Origin: Luteithermobacter gelatinilyticus
Lineage (GTDB): Bacteria > Pseudomonadota > Alphaproteobacteria > Sphingomonadales > Emcibacteraceae
Assembly: GCF_005849285.1 (NCBI RefSeq)
Contig: NZ_CP040517.1
Span: 2,176,501-2,240,500, forward strand
Direction: 5' to 3'
DNA: 64,000 bases
This document shows positions 25,919-35,272 of this stretch, piece after piece (position 1 is the first letter of the stretch; each line of letters begins with the position of its first letter). Made by a program: the position numbers and the translations under genes. A model generated the notes under the pieces. The model was given only the letters and a program-made list of their open reading frames with translations. It was not told the origin of the DNA and ran no database searches.

Positions 25919-26593
25919 ATGGATATGAACGAGACGACAAATCACACCCCGGAAAAACCGGAGGCCGAAACGGAAAAACAGAGTCAGGCAGAAGGAAAAC
26001 AGATGTCAGAAGAACAAACGTCTGCGAAAGCTTCCTCTGATGCTGCAAATCCGGAGGCGCCGGCACAGAAAACAACGCCTGAAAAAGACCCTCTGGAAGC
26101 GGCACAGGCGGAGATCGCCGAGCTCAAGGACAAGCTGCTCAGGGCCGTGGCGGAAACGGAGAACCTGCGGCGTCGCGCCGAACGGGAACGTCAGGATGCG
26201 GCCAATTTTGCGATTACCAATTTCGCCCGTGATCTGCTTTCCGTCGGCGACAATCTGCGCCGGGCTCTTGAAAGCCTGCCCGAGGGTGCCGAAAAGGATG
26301 AAACCATGAAAACCCTTCTGGACGGGGTGGAGATGACCGAACGGGAGCTGCTCAACAGTTTTGAAAAACACGGCATCCGTAAGATTGACCCCAAAGGGGA
26401 AAAATTTGACCACAATTATCATCAGGCCATGTTTGAAGTGCCAAACAGCGGCGAGCCGGACGGCACTGTAGTTCAGGTCATGCAGGTGGGCTATGTCCTG
26501 AAAGACCGGTTGTTGCGACCGGCCCTGGTGGGGGTTGCCAAAGGCGGCGACAAGGCGCAGCCGTCCCAGGAGCATGTGGACACCACCGCCTGA
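25919..26593 (+). CDS. grpE: Nucleotide exchange factor GrpE
   Basis: 224 residues. GrpE releases ADP from DnaK. The N-terminus (about 1-75) is charged and disordered, then comes a long coiled coil ([20 protein letters not shown]), and the C-terminal beta-wing has [12 protein letters not shown] and [18 protein letters not shown], all typical. The start is set at 25919 because the open frame upstream lies inside hrcA. A second ATG two codons later is also possible. It is co-transcribed with hrcA and ends at a strong terminator. Confidence 0.95.
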   Translation: MDMNETTNHTPEKPEAETEKQSQAEGKQMSEEQTSAKASSDAANPEAPAQKTTPEKDPLEAAQAEIAELKDKLLRAVAETENLRRRAERERQDAANFAITNFARDLLSVGDNLRRALESLPEGAEKDETMKTLLDGVEMTERELLNSFEKHGIRKIDPKGEKFDHNYHQAMFEVPNSGEPDGTVVQVMQVGYVLKDRLLRPALVGVAKGGDKAQPSQEHVDTTA

Positions 26594-26618
26594 TCCCCTC
26601 AGACACATGATATTCACC

Positions 26619-26657
26619 CAAAAGGCCGGCTCGAAACCTCGCGACCGGCCTTTTTCT
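26619..26657 (+). terminator. Intrinsic terminator after grpE
   Basis: AAAGGCCGG at 26621-26629 pairs with CCGGCCTTT at 26645-26653 around a 15-base loop, followed by a T-rich tail. It lies 27 bases after the grpE stop and closes the hrcA-grpE unit. The stem could also act on the minus strand. Confidence 0.85.
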
Positions 26658-26776
26658 CTGCTGGAGTGAATTGCAATCGGATAGAATCGTCATTACATGG
26701 CGCGCCATGACGCAGGCTCTCCGGAATAAAAACCTAAAACAGGATAGATGCCTCGGTCCCCCATTCGCCAAACACT

Positions 26777-27283
26777 CTAATGGTGTTTATGGTGTCCATC
26801 CTGGTGAGGGAGGGGGGTGATGCCCTGCGCCTCGGAAGCGGCCGGCGGGTTCATCATCACTTCCGCCTCTAGTGTCACTTGAGCGTGCTTTTCAAAAGTC
26901 AACGTCAGGGGAAATTTCTGACCAGGCAACAGCTTGTCCTTCACGTCAAATATCATGACGTGGTATCCGCCAGGCTGGAAGGTCAGCCTGCCGCCGGCCG
27001 GAATTTCCACCGCAGTCACCTGACGCATTTTCATCACCCCGTTTTCCATTTTATGCACATGCAGTTCCGCACGCCCTGCCAGTGGGGTTGAGACGGCCAG
27101 AAGCTGCTCTGGCATATTTGTCTGATTATGCAGATCAAAATAGACGGCACCCGGACGCCCCGCCACCAGCACAGGTCGCGCCCAAGCCCCTGAAACGACA
27201 ATATTTTCCCCTTCGGCATGGACCCCAAAAGGCATCAGCAACCCTCCCACGACCATAAGCAGTAATAACCGTATTTTTTGCAT
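26777..27283 (-). CDS. Periplasmic copper chaperone PCu(A)C
   Basis: 168 residues from the ATG at 27283, which has a near-perfect AGGAGG four to five bases upstream. An N-terminal signal peptide (MQKIRLLLLMVVGGLLMPFG, cleavage after VHA) directs it to the periplasm. The copper site pattern of the family is visible: HVHKM, then MKMRQV, then HVM near the end of the domain. The C-terminus is histidine-rich (HQDGHHKHH), a common accessory metal-binding tail. Such proteins hand Cu(I) to cytochrome oxidase, usually with Sco, but no Sco or oxidase gene is nearby. It is divergent from dnaK. Confidence 0.92.
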   Translation of the reverse strand: MQKIRLLLLMVVGGLLMPFGVHAEGENIVVSGAWARPVLVAGRPGAVYFDLHNQTNMPEQLLAVSTPLAGRAELHVHKMENGVMKMRQVTAVEIPAGGRLTFQPGGYHVMIFDVKDKLLPGQKFPLTLTFEKHAQVTLEAEVMMNPPAASEAQGITPLPHQDGHHKHH

Positions 27284-27406
27284 AAAACCTCCTATTTGAC
27301 CTGAAATACCCGCGCGGGCAGAAATATCTGATCTTTCTATAGCAGGTTCCTGCCCTCTGAAACATACAGTTTTCTGCCGTAAAAAGCATTTTTTCTGCTC
27401 TGGTGA

Positions 27407-27437
27407 CTTGCAGCCTTCAAAAAGCAACTTATATAAG
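27407..27437 (+). promoter_or_regulatory. Sigma-32 (RpoH) type promoter of dnaK
   Basis: CTTG at 27407-27410 is followed after exactly 17 bases by CTTATATAAG at 27428-27437. This matches every fixed position of the published alphaproteobacterial heat-shock pattern CTTG-N17-CYTATNTNNG. It lies 120 bases before the dnaK start and reads toward it, leaving a roughly 110-base leader. Confidence 0.8.
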
Positions 27438-27557
27438 CTGCATACAACGCGATCGGCCTGTAAAGGCGGCTAGAGTTTTATTACAGATGGTAAATATGGT
27501 GTTCCGTCAGGTGCTTTTATATGGTCTTTCGGAACAGCCGAATAAAAGAGGATTAAA

Positions 27558-29471
27558 ATGGGTAAGGTAATTGGAATTGACTTAGGGACCACAAACTCCT
27601 GCGTGGCCATTATGGATGGCGCCAAACCGAAAGTCATTGAAAATGCCGAAGGCGGCCGCACCACACCGTCAATGGTAGCCTTCACGGAAGATGGTGAAAG
27701 ACTTGTCGGGCAACCCGCCAAACGGCAGGCCGTCACCAACTCCGAAAATACGTTTTTTGCAATTAAACGGCTGATTGGCCGCCCCTATGATGACCCTGCC
27801 ACCAGAAAAGATATGGAAATGGTGCCTTACAAGATCATCAAGGCAGACAATGGGGATGCCTGGGTGGAAGCCCGTGGCAAGGAATACAGCCCGAGTCAGA
27901 TTTCCGCCTTCATTCTTCAGAAAATGAAGGAAACCGCGGAAAACTATCTGGGCGAAAAAGTGGAACAGGCCGTCATCACGGTTCCGGCCTATTTCAATGA
28001 CGCCCAGCGCCAAGCCACCAAGGACGCCGGGCGGATTGCCGGACTTGAAGTTCTGCGTATCATCAACGAACCCACAGCCGCGGCTCTGGCCTATGGTCTG
28101 GATAAGGAAGACGGCAAGACCATCGCCGTTTATGACCTGGGCGGGGGGACCTTTGACATCTCCATTCTGGAAATCGGCGACGGTGTGTTCGAAGTGAAAT
28201 CCACCAACGGGGATACGTTCCTCGGCGGGGAAGACTTTGACATGCGGCTGGTGGAATATCTGGCTGAAGAGTTCAAGAAAGAAAACGGTATTGATCTGCG
28301 CAATGATAAAATGGCGCTGCAGCGTTTGAAGGAAGCTGCGGAAAAGGCGAAGATCGAACTGTCCAGCTCTCAGCAGACCGAAATCAACCTGCCCTTCATC
28401 ACTGCGGATCAGTCTGGTCCGAAACACCTGACCATGAAACTGACCCGGGCCAAACTGGAAACCCTGGTGAAGGATCTGGTGGACCGGACCATCGCCCCTT
28501 GTAAAGCCGCGCTCAAAGACGCCGGCATCACCGCTGGCGAAGTTGACGAAGTGGTTCTTGTGGGGGGGATGACCCGCATGCCGAAGATCATCGAAACGGT
28601 GAAGGAATTCTTCGGCAAGGAACCCCATAAAGGCGTTAACCCGGATGAAGTGGTGGCCATGGGCGCCGCTATCCAGGCCGGGGTGCTGCAAGGGGACGTG
28701 AAAGATGTGCTGCTGCTGGATGTGACACCGCTGTCTCTGGGGATTGAAACCCTGGGTGGGGTGTTCACCCGTCTGATCGACCGCAACACAACGATCCCAA
28801 CCAAGAAATCCCAGGTCTTTTCTACGGCCGAAGACAACCAGACGGCCGTGACCATCCGGGTGTTCCAGGGGGAACGCGAAATGGCGGCCGATAACAAACT
28901 TCTTGGCCAGTTCGATCTGGTTGGCATTCCGCCCGCCCCGCGTGGCGTACCGCAGATCGAAGTGACCTTTGACATTGACGCCAACGGTATCGTGAACGTC
29001 TCAGCCAAAGACAAAGGTACCGGCAAGGAGCAGCAGATCCGCATTCAGGCCTCTGGCGGTCTCAGTGAAGAAGAAATTGAGAAAATGGTTAAAGACGCCG
29101 AAGCCCATGCGGAAGAAGACAAGAAACGCAAGGAACTGGTAGAAGCCCGGAACCAGGCGGAAAGCCTTGCCCATTCCGTCGAGAACCAGCTGACGGAGCA
29201 TGGCGACAAGATTTCCGCCGAGGAGAAAACCGCCATCGAGGACGCCGTCAAGGCGGCCAAGGATGCTGCTGCGGGTGATGACAAAGAGGCCATCGACCAG
29301 GCCGTGCAGAATCTGCAGCAGGTGGCCATGAAACTGGGTGAAGCTGTTTATAAGGCCCAGGGTGAGGACGCCGGTGCTGGCGCCGGAGCCGAAGGCACCG
29401 GGACTACGGACGGTTCCGATGATGATGTTGTGGATGTCGATTTCGAAGAAGTCGACGACGACAAGAAATAA
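27558..29471 (+). CDS. dnaK: Molecular chaperone DnaK (Hsp70)
   Basis: 637 residues, standard length. The ATPase domain begins [17 protein letters not shown] and contains the phosphate motifs [15 protein letters not shown] and [11 protein letters not shown]. The linker [19 protein letters not shown] leads into the substrate-binding domain and a helical lid. The acidic tail ends in [13 protein letters not shown], close to the common EEVxD ending. A GAGG site precedes the ATG. Expression is expected to be heat-induced from the sigma-32 type promoter at 27407. dnaJ follows 123 bases downstream. Confidence 0.98.
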   Translation: MGKVIGIDLGTTNSCVAIMDGAKPKVIENAEGGRTTPSMVAFTEDGERLVGQPAKRQAVTNSENTFFAIKRLIGRPYDDPATRKDMEMVPYKIIKADNGDAWVEARGKEYSPSQISAFILQKMKETAENYLGEKVEQAVITVPAYFNDAQRQATKDAGRIAGLEVLRIINEPTAAALAYGLDKEDGKTIAVYDLGGGTFDISILEIGDGVFEVKSTNGDTFLGGEDFDMRLVEYLAEEFKKENGIDLRNDKMALQRLKEAAEKAKIELSSSQQTEINLPFITADQSGPKHLTMKLTRAKLETLVKDLVDRTIAPCKAALKDAGITAGEVDEVVLVGGMTRMPKIIETVKEFFGKEPHKGVNPDEVVAMGAAIQAGVLQGDVKDVLLLDVTPLSLGIETLGGVFTRLIDRNTTIPTKKSQVFSTAEDNQTAVTIRVFQGEREMAADNKLLGQFDLVGIPPAPRGVPQIEVTFDIDANGIVNVSAKDKGTGKEQQIRIQASGGLSEEEIEKMVKDAEAHAEEDKKRKELVEARNQAESLAHSVENQLTEHGDKISAEEKTAIEDAVKAAKDAAAGDDKEAIDQAVQNLQQVAMKLGEAVYKAQGEDAGAGAGAEGTGTTDGSDDDVVDVDFEEVDDDKK

Positions 29472-29525
29472 CAGCTCATCATGCGTGAACGCGTCTTCGC
29501 GTATATGTTCGATCTGATTTGACCG

Positions 29526-29547
29526 GCCGCCCCGTTTTCGGGGCGGC
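29526..29547 (+). terminator. GC-rich hairpin between dnaK and dnaJ
   Basis: GCCGCCCCG and CGGGGCGGC form a nine-pair stem with a TTTT loop. There is no T-run after it, so it is more likely a partial terminator or RNA-stabilising stem that sets the dnaK to dnaJ expression ratio than a full stop. Confidence 0.5.
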
Positions 29548-29594
29548 ACGGCCGTAATTGGTGAACGGGACAAGGGGTAGTCATCGGGGTAGTC

Positions 29595-30728
29595 ATGGCG
29601 AAACAGTGTTATTATGAAATTCTTGGAGTGGATCGCACGGTTTCTTCGGCAGAGCTGAAAAAAGCCTTTCGGAAGAAAGCCATGCAATTTCATCCGGACC
29701 GTAATCCCGGTGATTGCGAAGCTGAAGCCAGATTCAAGGAAATCAACGAAGCCTACGACATACTCAAAGACGAGCAAAAACGGGCCGCTTATGACCGTTA
29801 TGGTCATGCCGCCTTTGAAAATGGCGGGATGGGCAATCATGGTGGCGGTGGATTTGGCGGCTTTGAATCGGCATTTTCCGATATTTTTGAAGACCTGTTC
29901 GGGATGGGAAGCTCCCGCGGGCGTCGCGGCAACCGGGGGCGACGCGGGGCAGACCTACGCTATAATCTGACCATTACTTTAGAAGACGCCTTTACCGGCA
30001 AAGAGGAAAAAATCACCATTCCGCGGGCCGAACTCTGCGGCGAGTGTCAGGGCAGCGGTGCAGAAGCCGGCAGCTCCCCCGAAGTCTGCATGACCTGTAA
30101 TGGCATCGGCAAGGTTCGCACTCAACAGGGTTTTTTCATGGTCGAACGAACCTGTCCCGCCTGTCAGGGTCGGGGGCAGGTGATCACCAGCCCCTGTAAA
30201 AATTGTCACGGCGCCGGCAAAGTCGAAAAACGCAAAACCCTGTCCGTCAAGATTCCCGCTGGTGTCGAAGACGGCACCCGGATCCGGCTTCAGGGAGAAG
30301 GCGAATGCGGCAGCCGGGGGGCCCCGAACGGCGATCTTTATATTTTTATTCATATGGAATATCACCCGATTTTCCAGCGGGACGGTTCGACAATTTTCTG
30401 TGAAGTTCCCATCCCCATGACCGTGGCGGCGCTGGGCGGGGAAATCGAAGTGCCGACCGTTGACGGTCAAAAAACTGCGTTGAAGATCAGCCCCGGCACC
30501 CAGACCGGCAAGCAATATCGACTGCGCGGTAAAGGCATGCCGATCCTGCATTCCTCCCAATATGGCGACATGGTCATCCAGACCCGGGTGGAAACTCCGG
30601 TCAACATGACCAAAAAGCAAAAACAGCTGCTCCGGGAATTCGCTAATGAATGCGGCGATGATGTGAGTCCCGAATCCTCAGGATTTCTGAACAAAGTCAA
30701 GGAGTTGTGGGACGACCTGACAGACTAG
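29595..30728 (+). CDS. dnaJ: Chaperone protein DnaJ (Hsp40)
   Basis: 377 residues. The J domain carries the HPD motif (FHPDRNPGD, about residue 35), followed by a glycine-rich linker and four zinc-binding CxxCxGxG repeats: [24 protein letters not shown] and CKNCHGAG. It stimulates DnaK ATPase and delivers substrates. The ribosome-site region is a 12-base duplication (GGGGTAGTCAT at 29574-29584 and 29586-29596), and the second copy leads into the ATG. The TAG stop is part of a 40-bp CTAG-bounded repeat element. Confidence 0.98.
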   Translation: MAKQCYYEILGVDRTVSSAELKKAFRKKAMQFHPDRNPGDCEAEARFKEINEAYDILKDEQKRAAYDRYGHAAFENGGMGNHGGGGFGGFESAFSDIFEDLFGMGSSRGRRGNRGRRGADLRYNLTITLEDAFTGKEEKITIPRAELCGECQGSGAEAGSSPEVCMTCNGIGKVRTQQGFFMVERTCPACQGRGQVITSPCKNCHGAGKVEKRKTLSVKIPAGVEDGTRIRLQGEGECGSRGAPNGDLYIFIHMEYHPIFQRDGSTIFCEVPIPMTVAALGGEIEVPTVDGQKTALKISPGTQTGKQYRLRGKGMPILHSSQYGDMVIQTRVETPVNMTKKQKQLLREFANECGDDVSPESSGFLNKVKELWDDLTD

Positions 30729-30764
30729 AGTGAATTGAGCCACCCTATGCCCCATTCATTCTAG
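30725..30764. repeat. 40-bp CTAG-bounded palindromic repeat, copy A
   Basis: It begins CTAGAGTGAATTG and ends in a diverged complementary arm, CCATTCATTCTAG, around the loop AGCCACCCTATGCC. It is homologous over its full length, including the loop, to copies at 44891 and 54131. Its first CTAG contributes the TAG stop codon of dnaJ. It lies between convergent genes. Confidence 0.8.
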
Positions 30765-30788
30765 CCCCATAAGATCTCGCTAAGCAGC

Positions 30789-31337
30789 TCAGAAAATCCA
30801 GACCGATTCGTCTTCCCCGGTGTCGGGATTAAGTTCAGGGCCGAGTTCAGGATCAGCCCCCTGTCCCTTAACCTCCCCTTCTCCCAAAGCCATTTTTTCA
30901 ACAATCGGAACATACCGCCCATCCAACAGGCGATACTGAAACTGTTGTTCAATGGTCCACATGATCCGACGGTATAACGATTCCGCAGAAATCGGTTTGA
31001 CCAGAAACTGATTCACCCCGGCGGCACGTGCTTCTTGCACCCGGGTCAATTCACTATAGGCACTGACGGCGATTACCGGAATAAAACAGGTTGGGTAGTT
31101 TTTTTCGGCCCTGAGCACCTTGACGAATTGCTCACCATTCATGGGGGACATCCGCCAATCGGTCAAGATCATATCCGGCGTATGGGTTTTCAGTATTTCG
31201 AGCGCTTCTTCCCCGCCTTGTGCCACGACAAGCTGCCTTACCCCGAACGCCTTCAGCATAACCTGCAACAGGCTGATCATGTTCTGATTGTCATCAATCA
31301 CCATCAATGACAGAGTGGAGAGATCATATGTTTTCAT
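30789..31337 (-). CDS. CheY-like response regulator receiver protein
   Basis: About 182 residues: one receiver domain and a short acidic tail, with no DNA-binding output domain. The acidic pair is D15-D16 (MVIDDNQN), the phosphorylated aspartate is D60 (ILTDWRM), and the conserved threonine/serine and lysine positions read VSAYSE and FLVKPIS. It therefore signals by protein contact, as in CheY-type regulators. No kinase gene is adjacent. The start is taken at the ATG 31337, because a GTG just before it gains nothing. The C-terminal tail (about 145-182) is rich in E, G and P, and its role is unknown. Confidence 0.88.
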   Translation of the reverse strand: MKTYDLSTLSLMVIDDNQNMISLLQVMLKAFGVRQLVVAQGGEEALEILKTHTPDMILTDWRMSPMNGEQFVKVLRAEKNYPTCFIPVIAVSAYSELTRVQEARAAGVNQFLVKPISAESLYRRIMWTIEQQFQYRLLDGRYVPIVEKMALGEGEVKGQGADPELGPELNPDTGEDESVWIF

Positions 31338-31501
31338 CACAGAGTTTTATGTTTTTATCATCTTTGTCTCGTTTACAGGGGACAACCAGCAGGCCTAACC
31401 GCGCTTTGCCCATCTGCGGCCTGAGCGGGAAACTTTATAGATCCGGTTAACGGCACAGATTCAGTTAGCAGGACCGACTCCTACAAAATCGCGGCCCTGT
31501 T

Positions 31502-31939
31502 TCACAAATCTTTTCGAAGCTTGTCCATCAACCGAATCGCCAGATCAGCCTCCTCTTCTGACAATATGTCAAAAATTTCATCCACCCAGATTTTGTGATA
31601 CCCAATGGCCTCATGGAGGATGTCGCGCCCTTTGGAGCTGAGGGTTACCGTCTGCACCCGGCGATCCTTGCGGGAAGTCTTTTTCACCACCCAGCCTTTT
31701 TCAGCAAGACGTCCAACCATACCGGTGCTGTTGGCATTGGAGACCAACAGCGACCGCGACAGGTCCGTCATGGTCAGACCTTCCGCCCCAGCACGATCAA
31801 TAGCCACCAAGGCGTCAAACTGTGCCAACGTCAATGGCGTCTGTTTGGACATCCGTTGATTCAAATCTTGTTCAATAAGTTTCGTGGTGCTCAGCATCCT
31901 GATCCAGAGCTGCAAATATTTTGGATCTTGCGTTTCCAT
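31502..31939 (-). CDS. MarR family transcriptional regulator
   Basis: 145 residues. The winged-helix core shows LTLAQFDALVAI, TMTDLSRSLLVSNANSTGMVGRL (recognition region, about 55-80) and KKTSRKDRRVQTVTLSSKGRDIL (wing, about 85-110), typical of MarR. These dimeric repressors usually respond to small aromatic or oxidative ligands. It is divergent from the flavin oxidoreductase, with an AT-rich gap carrying a 12-bp palindrome, so it probably controls that gene and itself. Confidence 0.92.
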   Translation of the reverse strand: METQDPKYLQLWIRMLSTTKLIEQDLNQRMSKQTPLTLAQFDALVAIDRAGAEGLTMTDLSRSLLVSNANSTGMVGRLAEKGWVVKKTSRKDRRVQTVTLSSKGRDILHEAIGYHKIWVDEIFDILSEEEADLAIRLMDKLRKDL

Positions 31940-32144
31940 TTATTGTCGTTTTCCCTTGGTCCGCTGATCAGGGCCGGAACTCTGTTGCCAAATCCCTTCA
32001 TATCCCCTTCTTGGTATCCACAGATTACCGCCGCAAAGAAATAACTGCAAGCCCGGCTGCCCGTTTCCCTAGAGATAAATACAAAAATCGTCAAAGAAAC
32101 CGCTTCATCAGACAACATGACAGGACGATCAGGGAAATAATTAA

Positions 32145-32156
32145 TTAATATATTAA
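32145..32156. promoter_or_regulatory. Candidate MarR operator palindrome
   Basis: TTAATATATTAA is a perfect 12-bp palindrome in the gap between the MarR gene and the flavin oxidoreductase gene, 59 bases before the latter's start. MarR sites are commonly AT-rich palindromes, but AT-rich palindromes also arise by chance. Confidence 0.35.
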
Positions 32157-32215
32157 ATATTTCTTTGCGAATGCCGCCTCTCATGTTATTTTAGCGCATA
32201 ATGGAGGATCAAAAC

Positions 32216-33658
32216 ATGCAGCCAAATATTCTCAGCCCGCTGACCATCAATGGCATGACATTACCCAACCGGACCGTTGTTCCAGCTATGGTTACACGGC
32301 TTTCCGGTGAGGACGGTTATGTCAATCAGGACATTATTGACCGCTATGTGCGATTTGCTGAGGGGCGCGTCGGCCTGATCGTGGTTGAGGCCATGGCGAT
32401 CCACCACTCCAAATCCGGCCCGCTATTGCGGCTCTCCGATGACAAATTTATCCCCGGCCATCGTGATCTGGTGCAACAAGTCCATGACACCAGCGACTCC
32501 AAAATCGTACCGCAAATCATTCATTTTATGAAAGTGGCCCGGTCCGGCTGGCGGCAAACCATTGACATGCTGGAAGAAGATGACATCAAAAAAATCATCG
32601 CGGATTTCGGGGCAGCAGCAGCCCGGGCGCGCGAGGCCGGTTATGATGGCATCGAGCTGCATTCCGCCCATGCCTATACCCTGTCTTCCTTCCTGTCGCG
32701 TCATAACAAACGCCGCGACCGGTATGACGGACGCACACTGGAAGGGCGCCTGCGCATGATCGGGGATGTGGTGGCCGAAGTGCGCCGCCAAGTGGGACAT
32801 GATTATCCGGTGGGCGTGCGGTTCCTGGCTGATGAAATGATCAAGGACGGCTACACGCTGGAAGATTCCCGTCTCATTGCCCTGCGCATGGCCCAGCTGG
32901 GTCTGGATTATATCTCGCTCTCTGTCGGTGGCAAATTCGAGGATGCCATCAAAAAAGAAGGCCAGCCCCCCTACCCCTATACCGGATATTCCGGGGAACG
33001 CTGTATGCCGGGGGCCACCTTTCCCAAACTGCCGCATTATCAATATGCCTCCAGCATCAAAAAGTTCATTAATGAAAAAGGCTATAACGTACCGATCATC
33101 TCCGTCGGAAAAATCAATGATCCCGCCGACGCCAACTGGTTGTTGCGCGAAGGCCATGCGGATCTGATCGGTATGGCGCGGCAGCTTCTTGCGGATCCGG
33201 ACTGGCCCAAAAAAGTGACCGAGAACCGCCAGGACGATATCGTCAAATGCGTCTATTGCAATGTTTGCAAACAGCTGGATGAAAATTTCAAGGAAGTCAC
33301 CTGCTTCCTGTGGCCGAAACACCACAAACAGGCTCCGGCCGATGATCCGGCAGCGCAGGCGCCAGCCTGGACCGGCGAAGCCCCGGTTCTTGAAGCCAGC
33401 TATGACAACGGGACCGTCCATCTGAAATGGCGTCGGCCCGATACGGGTCAGGCCGCCGGGTATGATGTCTATCGTTCCGAAGGCGGCGAAGTCAAGATCA
33501 TCGAAGCCATGAAAGGCCACAAATACGCCGACAAACTGGTGCTGGAAGGCCTGGAATACCAGTACTTCATCCGCGCCTATGACAGCAGCGGCAAGGCCAG
33601 CAAACCGTCCAATACGGTTACAATCAGACCCGGCGCGGCCCTCGCCGCCGCAGAATAG
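32216..33658 (+). CDS. Old-Yellow-Enzyme-type NADH:flavin oxidoreductase with Fe-S motif and C-terminal FN3-like domain
   Basis: 480 residues from the ATG at 32216, eight bases after GGAGG. The FMN barrel (about 1-330) has the family landmarks PNILSPLTINGMTLPNR, GYDGIELHSAHAYTLSSFLS with the R-N-x-R-x-D-x-Y-G pattern, and LIGMARQLLADP. A cysteine set CVYCNVC followed 11 residues later by a fourth Cys (about 345-365) fits a 4Fe-4S cluster, as in 2,4-dienoyl-CoA reductases. The usual C-terminal FAD/NAD domain is missing. Instead, about 90 residues (385-475) look like a fibronectin type III module (VHLKWRRPDTGQAAGYDVYR). The substrate is unknown, but an unsaturated acyl-CoA or enone is likely. 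It is probably regulated by the divergent MarR protein. Confidence 0.85.
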   Translation: MQPNILSPLTINGMTLPNRTVVPAMVTRLSGEDGYVNQDIIDRYVRFAEGRVGLIVVEAMAIHHSKSGPLLRLSDDKFIPGHRDLVQQVHDTSDSKIVPQIIHFMKVARSGWRQTIDMLEEDDIKKIIADFGAAAARAREAGYDGIELHSAHAYTLSSFLSRHNKRRDRYDGRTLEGRLRMIGDVVAEVRRQVGHDYPVGVRFLADEMIKDGYTLEDSRLIALRMAQLGLDYISLSVGGKFEDAIKKEGQPPYPYTGYSGERCMPGATFPKLPHYQYASSIKKFINEKGYNVPIISVGKINDPADANWLLREGHADLIGMARQLLADPDWPKKVTENRQDDIVKCVYCNVCKQLDENFKEVTCFLWPKHHKQAPADDPAAQAPAWTGEAPVLEASYDNGTVHLKWRRPDTGQAAGYDVYRSEGGEVKIIEAMKGHKYADKLVLEGLEYQYFIRAYDSSGKASKPSNTVTIRPGAALAAAE

Positions 33659-33729
33659 TCTTGCGCCGCCTTGCCTTGAGGCAAAAAAGCCCGTATTCCT
33701 CGTCAAGAACACAAAAACGAGGATATACC

Positions 33730-35166
33730 GTGAGCACTCCCTATGCCGGTTTTACCGAAGATGCAAATATCGTAGTCCGGGAACTGACCCGGTTTCTGGA
33801 ACAATCCAGGAGCCGGGCGTATCCGGCCATTCATCAGAAACCGCTGGGCGACATTGTCGATGCCCTGAAGCTGGAAGATCTGCTCAGCCAGGGCGGCCTG
33901 GCTGGCGAGACCCTGGAACACTTTCTCAAAACCTATCTGATCAACACCACCCGGCTGCATCATCCGGGGTATCTGGCGCATCAGGTCACGGCTCCCCATC
34001 CCACCGGGGCCCTTGGTTCGCTGATTGACGGTTTCAGCAACAATCCCGGCACGATCTATGAAATGGGGCCGGCCGCTACCGCCATTGAAATCTTCATGAC
34101 CAACTGGATGCTAAAAAGGATCGGCTGGACGCCCGCGCCTTATGACAGTGCGCAAAGCGCCGCACAGGAGCATGGCGGCGGGGTGCTGACCCATGGTGGG
34201 TCCCTGGCCAACCTCACAGCCCTATTGGCGGCGCGCAGCCATATGGTTCCCGACTTCTGGAAAAAGGGAAACCCCGGCAACCTGGTGCTGCTGGTACCGG
34301 AACAATCCCATTATTCCCTGAAACGCAGCGCCGCCATTCTGGGTTATGGCGAGGACAACTGTCTTGCCCTGCCAGCCGACAAAGAAGGCCGGGTCGATGC
34401 CGAACGTTTGCCTGAAATTCACGATCAGCTCAGTGCAGAAGGCAAAAAAGTCGTAACCTTAGTCGCCAATGCCTGTGGCACAGCGGCCGGATTGTATGAT
34501 CCGCTGGAGGAAATCGCCCGCTTCTGCCGGGACAAAGGGATCTGGCTACATGTGGATGCGGCCCATGGCGGCGGGGCACTGCTGTGCGAGGAGTTGCGCC
34601 CTCTCACCCGCGGTATTCATTTGGCCGATTCCGTAATCTGGGATGCGCATAAAATGCTGCGCACCCCGGCGGTCTGTGCCGCTGTTCTGGTGCGCGATCA
34701 CCGCACCCTTGACCGGGCATTTATGCAAGACGCCAGCTATCTGATCCATGAGAAGGATCAGCCAGGTTATGACTTGCTGCATCGCCATGTGGAATGCACC
34801 AAGGCGGCATTGGGGCTACGGTTTTTCATGGCCTTCGCGGCAATGGGAGAGAAGGCCATGGCGGACTATATTCTGGATCGGGTACGCCTTGCCCAGGATG
34901 CGGCACGGCTGATTGCAGAAGATGCGGCGCTTGAACTTGCCGTCATGCCGGAAACCAACATTGTCTGTTTCCGCCTGCCAGGGGATGACGAGCTGCAACT
35001 CACGCTGCGCAAGCGGCTTCTGGAACGGGGTGATTATTATATTTCCTCTACCATGTACAAGGGAAAGCGCTGGCTCCGGCTTGTGTTTATGACACCTGAA
35101 ACCACGTTGGAGGACGTGCGGAACATGCTGGAAACGATCAAGGCGCTTCGCGCGGAACTGCCCTGA
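33730..35166 (+). CDS. PLP-dependent decarboxylase (group II amino acid decarboxylase family)
   Basis: 478 residues from a GTG start at 33730, seven bases after GAGG. The open frame continues upstream without a ribosome site. The fold-type I PLP motifs are HVDAAHGGGALL (cofactor aspartate) and DAHKMLRTP, with the Schiff-base lysine at about 308. A C-terminal segment (STMYKGKRWLRLVFMTPETT) closes the domain. The family covers glutamate, diaminobutyrate, aromatic amino acid and cysteine-sulfinate decarboxylases. The substrate is not clear from the sequence. It begins 71 bases after the flavin oxidoreductase and may share its transcript. Confidence 0.85.
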   Translation: MSTPYAGFTEDANIVVRELTRFLEQSRSRAYPAIHQKPLGDIVDALKLEDLLSQGGLAGETLEHFLKTYLINTTRLHHPGYLAHQVTAPHPTGALGSLIDGFSNNPGTIYEMGPAATAIEIFMTNWMLKRIGWTPAPYDSAQSAAQEHGGGVLTHGGSLANLTALLAARSHMVPDFWKKGNPGNLVLLVPEQSHYSLKRSAAILGYGEDNCLALPADKEGRVDAERLPEIHDQLSAEGKKVVTLVANACGTAAGLYDPLEEIARFCRDKGIWLHVDAAHGGGALLCEELRPLTRGIHLADSVIWDAHKMLRTPAVCAAVLVRDHRTLDRAFMQDASYLIHEKDQPGYDLLHRHVECTKAALGLRFFMAFAAMGEKAMADYILDRVRLAQDAARLIAEDAALELAVMPETNIVCFRLPGDDELQLTLRKRLLERGDYYISSTMYKGKRWLRLVFMTPETTLEDVRNMLETIKALRAELP

Positions 35167-35189
35167 CCCTTGCCGGGAACCTGCAAGGG
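35167..35189. terminator. Hairpin after the PLP decarboxylase gene
   Basis: CCCTTGC and GCAAGGG pair over seven bases around a nine-base loop immediately after the stop codon. There is no T-run. A second imperfect stem (35222-35246, AGGAGxCGG with CCGxCTCCT) follows. Together they probably separate the convergent decarboxylase and cytochrome genes. Confidence 0.45.
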
Positions 35190-35272
35190 ACAATGCACAA
35201 TACCTACCAGAAATATCAAAAAGGAGCCGGCAGAAAACCGACTCCTACGATAGTTTCGTCTGCTCCTATCCC

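Noticed and set aside
27669-28691. 340-residue open frame antisense to dnaK
   Set aside because: This is a known type of reverse-frame artefact over hsp70 genes. The dnaK frame is unmistakable.
31473-31484. Shared 12-mer ACCGACTCCTAC here and at 35237
   Set aside because: Only 12 bases match, with no common structure around the two sites, so chance is sufficient.
32423-33712. 429-residue open frame antisense to the flavin oxidoreductase
   Set aside because: It covers a well-supported gene on the other strand and has no recognisable motif or start signal.
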